DNA of 8,812 nt from Anaerolineae bacterium (GCA_007118555.1 SKRJ01000287.1:1-8812); one strand, 5' to 3'; positions 1-6,493 are shown, counted from the stretch's first letter. Program-made: numbers and translations. Notes: a model not told the origin generated them from the letters alone.

Positions 1-474
1 CCGATGCGGCAGGGGCCGCGTAACCACCGCCTGAAGGCTTTCGTTCTCCGCTTTTGTCGGTGCCACGTCCCACCCGGAGCGCCTCAGTGTCGCCAGCAGG
101 CGCTCCCATTGGGGCTCGCGAGCGGTGGGATCGACCGATTCGAGCAGCACCACCGCTCTGGAGTCCGCGGATAGCATCGGCCATAGCAGATCCGCCAGGC
201 GCACCAGGCTGAGCAAGGCGCCCGCTGCCAGGATGATACGCAGGGCCCAGGCGGCCGCCGGATGCAACGCATCCCAAAAGGCATAGGTCGCACCCGGCTG
301 CCAAACATCGGGGAGGCCCGGACGCAGGCCCGGCAGGGCGCCCAAAGCCACCAAAAGCAAAAGCAGAGCGAGGCCGGCGACAAGAAGGATCTCGCTGCGA
401 GTCAGCACCCGCCACGTGGCCTGGATCGTGCGTCCCGCAACGTTCGATTGTACCTCGCGCGTTGTGAGACTCAT
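1..474 (-). CDS. ResB-like cytochrome c biogenesis protein, N-terminal part (cut by window edge)
   Basis: An open frame of 158 codons starts at ATG 474 and runs without a stop to base 1, so the C-terminus lies outside the window. A GGAG lies about 8 bases before the ATG. After a short basic N-terminus there is a hydrophobic segment (about residues 28-48, beginning EILLVAGLAL), then a loop with LRPGLPDVW, then a second hydrophobic segment (about residues 75-97), and then a soluble stretch ending in a 'WERLLATLRRSGWDVAP' motif. In ResB proteins the first transmembrane helix, a 'P...W' loop, a second helix and a 'LL...GY.V' soluble start follow in this order. ResB works with CcsA to deliver and ligate haem to apocytochrome c outside the membrane in system II. 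The family call is by pattern only; another two-helix membrane protein is possible. No CcsA gene is inside the window. Confidence 0.5.
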   Translation of the reverse strand, partial: MSLTTREVQSNVAGRTIQATWRVLTRSEILLVAGLALLLLLVALGALPGLRPGLPDVWQPGATYAFWDALHPAAAWALRIILAAGALLSLVRLADLLWPMLSADSRAVVLLESVDPTAREPQWERLLATLRRSGWDVAPTKAENESLQAVVTRPLPHR

Positions 475-502
475 TGTCGGCTCCGCCCAGTGTCGGTATG
501 CA

Positions 503-537
503 GGAAACAGCCCACCTCACGGGGGCGAGATGGGCTG
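503..537 (-). terminator. Hairpin with short T-tract downstream of the ThuA-like gene
   Basis: The arms at 508-518 and 527-537 pair over 11 bases with one wobble or mismatch around an 8-base loop. Reading on the minus strand, the stem is followed by TTT (505-507). It lies 19 bases after the ThuA-like stop codon, which suits an intrinsic terminator. The T-tract is short, and only 28 bases separate the stem from the ATG of the next co-directional gene, so it may only attenuate transcription. Confidence 0.5.
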
Positions 538-555
538 CGCGATACGCGATCGGGG

Positions 556-1302
556 TTACTCCTCGACCTCAAAGCTCTCATTGGCCTGGTAGTTGAGGGC
601 TCGGGAGAGGTCCGAGTAGGGCCCCTTGGTGGGCGCGGCCCAGCGCACGGCGTTCAGAATCACCTTTTGCACCTCGGCCTGGAAAAAGATGGGGAACGTC
701 TCGTGGCCCGGGCGGAAATAGAACACCTTGCCCTTGCCCCTGTGATAGGCAACGCCACTGCGGAACACCTCGCCCCCCTGGAACCAGCTCGTGAACACCG
801 TCGCGTCAGGCGTGGGAATGTCAAAGAACTCGCCATACATCTCGACGTGGGGGATCTCAAAGAACTCGCCCAGCCCCTCGGCGATGGGGTGCGCCGGATC
901 GGTAACCCACAGGCGCTCGCGCTCGCCGGCCTCGCGCCACTTGAGGCTGCAGTTGGTGCCCATCATGCGGCGAAAGATCTTGGAAAAGTGCCCCGAGTGG
1001 AGCACGATGAGCCCCATGCCATTCAGAATGCGCTGCTGCACGCGATCCACGATCTCGTCGGCCACCTCGCCATGGGCCATGTGCCCCCACCAGATGAGGA
1101 CATCGGTGTTGGCCAGCACCTCCTCGGTCAGCCCATGCTCCGGATCGTCCAGCGTGGCGGTGGCGGTCTCGATGCCGGCCTCCGCGCTGAGGAACTTGGC
1201 GATCTGGGCATGGATGCCGTCGGGATAGACGTCGGCGACCTCTTGATCGGTCTTCTCGTGACGAAACTCGTTCCAGACGGTTACGCGAATCGTATCTGCC
1301 AT
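556..1302 (-). CDS. ThuA-like domain protein (trehalose-utilization family)
   Basis: This gene encodes 248 residues. The start at 1302 is preferred over an upstream in-frame ATG at 1350 because a perfect AGGAGGT sits 4-5 bases before it, and because the protein then begins directly at the first beta strand ([16 protein letters not shown]). Family-like stretches are NEFRHEKTD...YPDGIH (residues 11-31), [13 protein letters not shown] (68-80), a strand and turn [14 protein letters not shown] (97-110), and a histidine- and Phe-rich C-terminal half ([21 protein letters not shown]). The fold is expected to be class I glutamine-amidotransferase-like. The histidines (H15, H31, H74, H77, H102, H105) suggest a metal or sugar site. 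ThuA of rhizobia is needed for trehalose/sucrose use through 3-keto sugars. The substrate here is not shown, and no sugar dehydrogenase or transporter lies next to it. Length matches single-domain ThuA proteins, and no signal peptide is seen. Confidence 0.85.
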   Translation of the reverse strand: MADTIRVTVWNEFRHEKTDQEVADVYPDGIHAQIAKFLSAEAGIETATATLDDPEHGLTEEVLANTDVLIWWGHMAHGEVADEIVDRVQQRILNGMGLIVLHSGHFSKIFRRMMGTNCSLKWREAGERERLWVTDPAHPIAEGLGEFFEIPHVEMYGEFFDIPTPDATVFTSWFQGGEVFRSGVAYHRGKGKVFYFRPGHETFPIFFQAEVQKVILNAVRWAAPTKGPYSDLSRALNYQANESFEVEE

Positions 1303-1356
1303 GATACCTCCTGAATGCGGGCTGAGTCGTTCGAGCTCTACGTTGCTCACGGCCCG

Positions 1357-1385
1357 AGTCTAGCCCAAAGCGGCAAGGGCTGCAA
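1357..1385 (-). promoter_or_regulatory. Sigma70-type promoter of the ThuA-like gene
   Basis: On the minus strand TTGCAG (1385-1380) and TAGACT (1362-1357) are separated by exactly 17 bases. The predicted transcript starts near 1350 and gives a leader of about 48 bases before the ATG at 1302. It lies just past the stop of the upstream fusion gene, so the ThuA-like gene can be transcribed on its own. Confidence 0.5.
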
Positions 1386-1402
1386 GCAAACGAGGCGCCG
1401 AT

Positions 1403-2395
1403 TCAGGATACGTGGGGCTTGATGTCAAGCACCGGAGAGCCGTGCCAGGCATCCAGGCCCGCTACAACGAGGCCCTCTGGCGCGACCTCGAGGATCTCGA
1501 CCGCCGTGAGGCCGATGGGAGAAGGGCGATGGGGGCTCCGTAGGGCAAACACGCCCCGCTTGGGCGCCGTGCTATCCCCGCGGGGATGTTGCAACAGCGG
1601 CGCCTCGGCCGGTGCCTCGCTAAAGACAAAGAGCACGTCTACCGTCTGACCCGGGGCCAGCCCCTGTAGCCCCTGCTGGTAGGCCTCGTGCACCACGACA
1701 CGCGATCGTGGGCTGCGGGCCCGCGCCGGAGCGGCGCCGGGCAACAGCTCGTTCTCGACGACGCCGATCTCGGTGACGCGCAAGGACGTATGCCCCTGCT
1801 CCGCCACGCAGGTGGCACATAGGCGCTGGTCGCCGTGTGCAGCCAGCCGCGACGCCATGACGAGAGCGCCGCAGTCATCGCAGACCACAGAGGGCTCGAT
1901 GGCGGCGCAGTCCGGCAGCGCATAATTATCCAGCAGCTCTATCTCGAGCAGCTCCTCCATCGGCATCTCGAGTATGGCCCGCCCGCGCTCCTCCCAGAGG
2001 GCGGCAAAACGCTGGCGCTCCGCGTCGGTGGCGTCCCTGGCACGCACCCGCGCCACAAGCTGCTCCTGCTCGGGCGTGAGGTCGTGCCCTGCGCGGGGCT
2101 TGGTCGCAATGCGGACCGCCTTGCCATCGCTGCGACGCGCTATGGTAAAAACGTTCTTGCCATGGTCCTGATGGATCAGGTTGCCCTTGCCATAGGTACA
2201 GCCCACCAGGAACTGGATCGCATCCACGACGCCGTTGTTGGTCTCGACGACGGCCACCAGTTCCTCATCCTCGGCGCGGGCGCCCAACGCCTGCAGGGCC
2301 GCCTCCGCCACCCGTACGCCGGTGGCCAGTCCCGGGCAGAAATGGCCGTGAAAGGCCACGAGCGCATCCAGACGATGCGCGGCAAGATCGATCAT
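1403..2395 (-). CDS. FmdE domain - zinc ribbon - TrmO/TsaA-type methyltransferase fusion
   Basis: This gene encodes 330 residues. ATG 2395 has GGGAG 7 bases upstream. Residues 1-160 are FmdE-like (the protein family tied to molybdenum formylmethanofuran dehydrogenase operons): HGHFCPGLATGVR at 16-28, then ETNNGVVDAIQ (51-61) and GCTYGKGNL...D.GK (65-80). Residues 172-196 form a zinc ribbon, CDDC...CATC. From about residue 208 the chain is TrmO/TsaA-like: ITEIGVVEN-type start, a central beta-barrel region, a HPRGD box, RGVFALRSPHRPSPIGL and a final PVLDIKP. TrmO is a beta-barrel SAM-dependent enzyme that methylates t6A37 of tRNA-Thr. The FmdE part probably binds metal through His/Cys residues. 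The tRNA and metal roles are inferred from family only. The TrmO part ends immediately after DIKPHVS, shorter than most homologues, and the usual FmdE cysteine in the E...C..DAIQ motif is Gly55. The gene diverges from the dprA-like gene. Confidence 0.85.
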   Translation of the reverse strand: MIDLAAHRLDALVAFHGHFCPGLATGVRVAEAALQALGARAEDEELVAVVETNNGVVDAIQFLVGCTYGKGNLIHQDHGKNVFTIARRSDGKAVRIATKPRAGHDLTPEQEQLVARVRARDATDAERQRFAALWEERGRAILEMPMEELLEIELLDNYALPDCAAIEPSVVCDDCGALVMASRLAAHGDQRLCATCVAEQGHTSLRVTEIGVVENELLPGAAPARARSPRSRVVVHEAYQQGLQGLAPGQTVDVLFVFSEAPAEAPLLQHPRGDSTAPKRGVFALRSPHRPSPIGLTAVEILEVAPEGLVVAGLDAWHGSPVLDIKPHVS

Positions 2396-2445
2396 CGCTC
2401 ACTCCCATACCAACATGCATTCCACATTCTACCAACCAGACAGCA

Positions 2446-2462
2446 ACCGCTAGTCTAGCGGT
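2446..2462. promoter_or_regulatory. Palindrome over the putative -35 region of the FmdE-TrmO gene
   Basis: ACCGCTAG and CTAGCGGT are perfect 8-base inverted repeats around one central T. A minus-strand TAGAAT at 2431-2426 is a plausible -10 box for the FmdE-TrmO gene (leader about 25 bases). The -35 position 17 bases upstream (2454-2449) falls inside the palindrome, and the hexamer there is poor. A regulator-dependent operator is a reasonable inference; no regulator is encoded in the window. Confidence 0.4.
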
Positions 2463-2561
2463 GGCATGGCAAACGGTCAATGTCGCTTGTCGTGCGGGCG
2501 CACGGAGTGCGGGCGTAAAGACGGCGGCGGCATTCCTTACGGCGCTGGCGACGCATTTTCG

Positions 2562-2589
2562 TTGACAGGCTCTTGGCGCCCGCTATAAT
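2562..2589 (+). promoter_or_regulatory. Full-consensus sigma70 promoter of the dprA-like gene
   Basis: TTGACA (2562-2567) and TATAAT (2584-2589) are both perfect consensus hexamers with a 16-base spacer. Transcription would start near 2596 and give a leader of about 32 bases to the GTG start at 2628. Confidence 0.8.
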
Positions 2590-2627
2590 GAGCGCGGTGG
2601 AGCAGGCAACGAAAGGCAGGCCCAATC

Positions 2628-3728
2628 GTGACCCGTCCGGCGCAAGAGGCCCTCTGGCTGGCCCTGATGACCGATCCTGACGTGGATCGGATGCAGGCCA
2701 AGGCTGCGCTCTATCGGTGGGCCATCGAGGAGCAGCGCCAACTCGTGGAGTTGGCCGCCCTTGATGCGGCCCGCTTGCGAGAGCTCCTCCCTGAGCTGGA
2801 TGAGGCGCAGGCCCGCGCCTGGCAAGCGGCGTTAGGACGCGCCGAGGAGAGCGAGCGACTGCTGGCCGCATGGCGCGAGCGGGGCGTCGAGCTCATCACA
2901 CGCGCCGATGCCGCCTATCCGGAGAACTGGGTCGATCGCCTGGCCGAACGCTGGCTACCCTATGTCCTGTTCTACCGGGGCAACCTCGAGTTGTTGGCCA
3001 GCCCGGCGGTGACCGTCGCGGGCGCCGAGAACCCCACCGAGGCGGGCGGCGCTCTGGCGACAGCGCTCGGGTCGCGGTTGGGCCCGTCAGCCCACCTGTT
3101 GCTGGGAGGCTTTGGCCAGGGCGTGGATCGGCGGGCCCTTACGGCGGCCTCGGAGGCTCTGGGGCGCACGATCCTGATCCTGCCCCTGGGTCTTGGACAC
3201 GCGGCGCCCATCCTGAGCGCCGGCCAGACCGCTGTCGAGCAGGGGCGCCGCATCGAGCTGAGCCCCTACGAGCCGGATGCGGCCTATACCCCGGCCCGGG
3301 GGCGCGCCCGGAGCCTGCTGGTCACGGCCCTGGCCGAGGCCCTGATCCTGATCGAGCCGACCGTGGGCCCCGATGAATGGCCAGGGCACGAGGCGCTGGC
3401 GGCCGCTGGCGGCCTGACGTTGCTCTGGGCCCAGAGCGATGCCGTTATCAGGGCCGCGTGGGAGCAGGCCGGCGCCCGGCCGTTCGACAGCGCCGAGATG
3501 GCCGAGAGCCTAGTTGCCAGCCACCTGCTGCCGCAGTCGGACGAGATCGAGGTCGATCCGGCGAGCGCCGACGATGAACCTGCGGCAGAGCCGGTGCAGT
3601 TTGATGACGCCGACTCGGCCATTCGCCAGCTCAGCGAGTCGGGTCGGGTGCCGGACAAGCTGGCACAGCGCCTGCGCGATGCCGAGGAGCGTGGTTGGTT
3701 GGGAGACGACGAGACACGCAACGAGTGA
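2628..3728 (+). CDS. Divergent DprA/Smf-like protein
   Basis: This gene encodes 366 residues. The start is GTG 2628, with GGCAGG 7 bases upstream, just behind a consensus promoter. Residues 1-85 are helical and charged, resembling the helical N-terminal part of DprA. Residues 88-245 follow the DprA Rossmann-fold order: a 'YP..W' approach (97-101), LPYVLFYRGN (110-119), the first strand AVTVAGAE (127-134), LLLGGFGQGVDRRAL (157-171), TILILPLGLGH (181-191), the 'G..IEL' step (206-211), and RGRAR...LLVTALAEALILIEPT (224-245). DprA loads RecA onto incoming single-stranded DNA during transformation. Signature residues are changed: the VG(S/T)R motif reads AGAE, SGxAxGID..AH reads GGFGQGVDRRAL, and the RNR motif reads RGRAR. 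The C-terminus (300-366) is acidic, with a small predicted helical unit (330-360). A DNA role is therefore uncertain. It is probably co-transcribed with the membrane protein 13 bases downstream. Confidence 0.65.
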   Translation: MTRPAQEALWLALMTDPDVDRMQAKAALYRWAIEEQRQLVELAALDAARLRELLPELDEAQARAWQAALGRAEESERLLAAWRERGVELITRADAAYPENWVDRLAERWLPYVLFYRGNLELLASPAVTVAGAENPTEAGGALATALGSRLGPSAHLLLGGFGQGVDRRALTAASEALGRTILILPLGLGHAAPILSAGQTAVEQGRRIELSPYEPDAAYTPARGRARSLLVTALAEALILIEPTVGPDEWPGHEALAAAGGLTLLWAQSDAVIRAAWEQAGARPFDSAEMAESLVASHLLPQSDEIEVDPASADDEPAAEPVQFDDADSAIRQLSESGRVPDKLAQRLRDAEERGWLGDDETRNE

Positions 3729-3741
3729 GGGAGGGGAAAAG

Positions 3742-4425
3742 ATGTCGCGGATCGATCGGCTCTTTCAGGTGCAGCCCGCGCCTCCGTGGATGAGGCAACT
3801 GGTCTCGGCCGTGATGACCACCAGCGCGGCGATCCTGTATGCGGTCGTATTGGGAGTCGCGATCTATCGCACCTTTCACGAGGGCGATCCCGTGTTCTCC
3901 CTAACCATGAGCCGCGCTGCGGGCGTGTTGGGCGGGCTGGTGGGCGCCGTGGTGGCGGCGGGCTTTTCGCATAGCGGGCGGGGCATCTCGATCCACGTGG
4001 CCGGGCCCCGCCGGCATCTGGTACACCACCCGATCCACTGGGTCAAGTGCAACTTTTTCGGCCTGGCCAAGGCGCTGGGCCTGCCACTCCTGCCCGAAAT
4101 CGTCTTTTTTACCGATCCCCCCGATGCACCCGAGGTCAAGGATCCCGTACAACCCGAACCGCTTGATCCGCCGCTGGACGAGCCCGAGCCAGACAACCGC
4201 TGGTACGAGATCGATGAGCCCACCCTCAACAAGGTCTCCCTGGGGATCTCGGTTCTCTATTTCTTGATCTATTTCTTTACCGGGTTCGGCGCCTTTGGCC
4301 TCGCCGTGGCCCGCGCCAACGTCCCCGATCTGATCTCGAACGCCGCCTGGGTATGGCTTGGCTCTCTGGTCTCGTCGGGGTACTCTTTCTTTGCGCTCAA
4401 CGCCGACGGCCAGATTGTGTCCTAG
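3742..4425 (+). CDS. Multi-pass membrane protein of unknown function
   Basis: This gene encodes 227 residues. ATG 3742 has GGGAGGGG at a good distance and lies 13 bases after the dprA-like stop, so the two genes are probably one operon. The frame is open further upstream (to 3514), but that part runs inside the dprA-like gene in another frame and is not coding. After a short basic N-terminus there are four hydrophobic segments: about residues 20-42, 54-75, 165-190 (with ISVLYFLIYFFTGFGAF) and 200-220. Between the second and third is a loop of about 90 residues with a histidine-rich stretch (HLVHHPIHW, near 94-102) and an acidic proline-rich stretch (about 128-155, with DPPDAPEV and EPLDPPLDEPEPD). 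I do not recognise the family. The position behind a DprA-like gene could suggest a membrane partner for DNA handling, but operon linkage alone does not show this. Confidence 0.75.
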   Translation: MSRIDRLFQVQPAPPWMRQLVSAVMTTSAAILYAVVLGVAIYRTFHEGDPVFSLTMSRAAGVLGGLVGAVVAAGFSHSGRGISIHVAGPRRHLVHHPIHWVKCNFFGLAKALGLPLLPEIVFFTDPPDAPEVKDPVQPEPLDPPLDEPEPDNRWYEIDEPTLNKVSLGISVLYFLIYFFTGFGAFGLAVARANVPDLISNAAWVWLGSLVSSGYSFFALNADGQIVS

Positions 4426-4451
4426 CCTCCGGGTCTGCGCATGCATGAACA

Positions 4452-4485
4452 AGCGCCCCTCCCGTCTGGGCAGGGGCGCTCTTTC
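4452..4485. terminator. Bidirectional intrinsic terminator
   Basis: Perfect 9-base arms at 4452-4460 and 4472-4480 (AGCGCCCCT / AGGGGCGCT) can be extended inward by a ccc/ggg pairing. The stem is followed by CTTTCTC on the plus strand and by TTGTT on the minus strand. It lies between the convergent ends of the membrane-protein gene (4425) and the CMD-like gene (4495) and probably ends both transcripts. Confidence 0.8.
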
Positions 4486-4494
4486 TCACTCGAG

Positions 4495-5163
4495 CTAGAT
4501 GGCAGAGCCGGCGGGACTGATCCGCATGCGCAGAAACACAACGGGCACCAGTGGAACGACTCCGAGCGCAAAGACCGCCAGCGTACCCAACTCCTGGCAA
4601 AGCGTTGTGTCATGCGCGGGATGCCCCAAAAGGCGGCTGATGAACGCATCCAGCGTGTTCCCCATCAGCACGCCCAGCGTGGCCAGCCTTACAAAGGTGG
4701 TCAGATCGCGGGCCGTGCGCGCGCCGTACTGCACACGGAGCCGATGGATCAGATCCGACGACGCATGCCCCCGGGTCAGCGCAACCTCGCGCGCAAAGGC
4801 CAGGATCTCGGGGTTCTCGGGCGGTACGCCCTCCTCGCGTTGGCGCTCTGTGACCCCGGCCAGCCTGTAGACCCATTGGCCGGCACGCAGTCTCGAGCTG
4901 CCCAAGGCAACACGGATCTCGTCCACGATCCGTTCGGTGAGCGGCCGCGACACGGCCGGGTTGCTGTGCATCTGCGCCAGCGCTTCTGGATGCCGCCAGT
5001 GGGTGGCAAACATGCGCACCAGCTCGTGATAGTTGCCAAACGTCTGTCGCGTAAAGGGGGGCGTGCTCTTTTGCACCCGAGTCAGCCAGCCTGCAGCCAG
5101 TCGAAAGCCCATATAGCCCGTCAGGATACCCAGGGCGCCGAGCCACCATCGCTTCCTGTGCAT
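4495..5163 (-). CDS. Membrane-anchored carboxymuconolactone decarboxylase/AhpD-like protein
   Basis: This gene encodes 222 residues. ATG 5163 is preceded by AGGAGA about 7 bases away. The start lies 47 bases beyond the last base of tyrS, so co-transcription with tyrS is likely. An N-terminal hydrophobic segment (about 6-27) and a C-terminal one (about 191-213) flank a soluble helical domain. That domain follows the carboxymuconolactone-decarboxylase pattern: YHELVRMFATHWRHPEAL (about 45-62), SRPLTERIVDEIRVAL, a 'GQWVYRLAGVT' step, NPEILAFAREVALTR (about 117-131), SSDLIHRLRVQYGARTARDL and a closing VRLATLGVLMGNTLDAFISRLLG-like helix. AhpD-type members use a CxxC pair for peroxide-linked redox chemistry. 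Here the only cysteine is near the C-terminus and no CxxC exists, so that chemistry is not expected. A structural or modified function is more likely. The family call is by pattern and has not been checked by search. Confidence 0.6.
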   Translation of the reverse strand: MHRKRWWLGALGILTGYMGFRLAAGWLTRVQKSTPPFTRQTFGNYHELVRMFATHWRHPEALAQMHSNPAVSRPLTERIVDEIRVALGSSRLRAGQWVYRLAGVTERQREEGVPPENPEILAFAREVALTRGHASSDLIHRLRVQYGARTARDLTTFVRLATLGVLMGNTLDAFISRLLGHPAHDTTLCQELGTLAVFALGVVPLVPVVFLRMRISPAGSAI

Positions 5164-5209
5164 TGCTCTCTCCTCTCGGGTGGCAGGACTGCCCCTGATG
5201 CTCGGGGTC

Positions 5210-6430
5210 CTACACGACTACCACCCGGTGATATCGTTTCTTGCCCGCGCGGAGCAGAATCTCGCCCTCGTGCAGGTCGTTCGCCGTAATCTCACGGTCC
5301 ACATCGTCCACAGGCGCATCGTTGATATAGGCGCCACCCTGCTGGATCAGACGCCTTGCCTCGCTGCGCGAGCGGCACAGCCCCGTGCGATCGAACAGCT
5401 CGACGGCGGGAATCCCACCGGCCAGTTCGCCCTGCTTGACCTCGATGGCGGGCACGGCGTCGGTGTCGCCGCCTCCAGCAAATAGCGCCTTGGAGGCCTC
5501 GCGGGCCTCTTGCGCGGCCTGCTGGCCGTGGGCGACCTTGGTCGCCTCGTACGCCAGCACCTCTTTGGCGGGGCGCAGCTTGGCGCCCTCAAAGCGCGTC
5601 AGTTCGGCGATCTCGTCCAGCGGCATGAACGTATACAGCTTTAAGAAGCGGGCCACGTCGGCATCCTCGACATTGATCCAGTACTGGTAATAGTCAAAGG
5701 GCGACGTCAACTCGGCATCGACCCACACCGTGCCCGCGGCGGTCTTGCCCATCTTGGCGCCCGAGGCCGTGGTGAGCAGCGGAAAGGTCATGGCGTATAC
5801 CTCTGCGCCCTCGACCCGCCGAATCAGGTCGACGCCCGCCAGGATGTTGCCCCACTGGTCGTTGCCGCCCAGTTGCAGGGTACATCCATGCTCGCGATAG
5901 AGATGCAGAAAATCGTACGCCTGCAGGATCTGGTAGTTGAGCTCGATAAAACTCAAACCACGCTCCAGCCGTTGGCGATAGGCCTCGGCCGCCAGCATGC
6001 GATTGACCGAAAAGTGCTGCCCAATGTCCCGCAAAAAGGGAATGTAGCCCAGCTTCATCAGCCAATCGGCGTTATTGAGCGCCAGGGCCTGCCCCTCGCC
6101 GAACGGGACAAAGCGCGACATCTGGGTCTTGATGGCCTGCAGGTTCTCGTCGATCGCCTCGGCCGTCAGCATCTGGCGCATCTCGGTACGGCCCGTGGGG
6201 TCGCCGATCATACCGGTGCCGCCCCCGATGATGATAATCGGGCGATGGCCGGCGCGCTGCAGGTGCGTGACCGCCATGGCCGTCAGCAGATGGCCGGTGT
6301 GGAGGCTGCTGGCGGTGGGATCATAGCCGATATAAAAGGTGAGCGGGCGCTCCAGCGCCTTGCGCAGTCCATCCTCGTCCGACACCTGTTCCACAAAGCC
6401 CCGCTCTTGAAGCACATCCCACGCGTTCAC
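5210..6430 (-). CDS. tyrS: Tyrosyl-tRNA synthetase
   Basis: This gene encodes 406 residues. The GTG start at 6430 has AAGGGGAAG about 6 bases upstream. It charges tRNA-Tyr with tyrosine in the cytoplasm. The class I signature HIGH appears as HTGH (44-47), and the KMSKS loop as KMGKT (226-230). GDPTGR (76-81), NYQILQAYDF (165-174) and GGNDQWGNI (188-196) are the tyrosine- and adenylate-binding motifs of bacterial TyrRS. An S4 RNA-binding domain occupies about residues 335-404 (GLCRSRSEARRLIQQGGAYIND). Length is normal for the family and no key residue is missing. The predicted leader of about 57 bases is too short for a T-box, so T-box control is unlikely here. It diverges from the TauE/SafE gene and is followed by the CMD-like gene. 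Confidence 0.97.
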   Translation of the reverse strand: MNAWDVLQERGFVEQVSDEDGLRKALERPLTFYIGYDPTASSLHTGHLLTAMAVTHLQRAGHRPIIIIGGGTGMIGDPTGRTEMRQMLTAEAIDENLQAIKTQMSRFVPFGEGQALALNNADWLMKLGYIPFLRDIGQHFSVNRMLAAEAYRQRLERGLSFIELNYQILQAYDFLHLYREHGCTLQLGGNDQWGNILAGVDLIRRVEGAEVYAMTFPLLTTASGAKMGKTAAGTVWVDAELTSPFDYYQYWINVEDADVARFLKLYTFMPLDEIAELTRFEGAKLRPAKEVLAYEATKVAHGQQAAQEAREASKALFAGGGDTDAVPAIEVKQGELAGGIPAVELFDRTGLCRSRSEARRLIQQGGAYINDAPVDDVDREITANDLHEGEILLRAGKKRYHRVVVV

Positions 6431-6460
6431 CGCAAACTTCCCCTTCCCTGCTGACGCCTG

Positions 6461-6489
6461 TTGGCATCCGAACTAGGATCACATATACT
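6461..6489 (+). promoter_or_regulatory. Promoter of the TauE/SafE gene
   Basis: TTGGCA (6461-6466) and TATACT (6484-6489) are separated by exactly 17 bases on the plus strand. Transcription would start near 6496 and give a leader of about 80 bases to the TTG start at 6576. Its -10 box lies 5 bases from the -10 box of the oppositely directed tyrS promoter. Confidence 0.55.
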
Positions 6490-6493
6490 AGGA
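6472..6493. repeat. Pair of 7-base direct repeats between the tyrS and TauE/SafE promoters
   Basis: ACTAGGA occurs at 6472-6478 and again at 6487-6493, one and a half helix turns apart (15 bases start to start). The second copy adjoins a TACTA-ggaa-TAGTA inverted repeat (6486-6499) that lies across both -10 boxes. The repeats could be operator half-sites, but they are short enough to arise by chance. Confidence 0.3.

Noticed and set aside
262..1314. Long plus-strand open frame of 350 codons
   Set aside because: It lies antisense to the ResB-like and ThuA-like genes, has no recognisable domain and arises from high GC content at the third codon position of the real genes.
2492..2515. Direct repeat GTGCGGGCG, two copies 15 bases apart
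   Set aside because: Short and GC-rich, upstream of the dprA-like promoter; expected by chance at this base composition.
3514..3741. Upstream extension of the membrane-protein frame
   Set aside because: It overlaps the dprA-like coding sequence in another frame, while ATG 3742 has a strong ribosome site.
5185..5211. Hairpin at the end of tyrS (AGGA/TCCT and CCCC/GGGG pairing)
   Set aside because: It has a 3-base bulge and no T-tract on the minus strand, so it is not a convincing terminator; the CMD-like gene probably continues the transcript.
4441..5289. Long plus-strand open frame of 282 codons
   Set aside because: It is antisense to the CMD-like gene, crosses the terminator hairpin and has no domain or ribosome site.
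6431..6487. Possible T-box leader of tyrS
   Set aside because: The leader from the predicted start is only about 57 bases, and no specifier stem or T-box sequence is seen.
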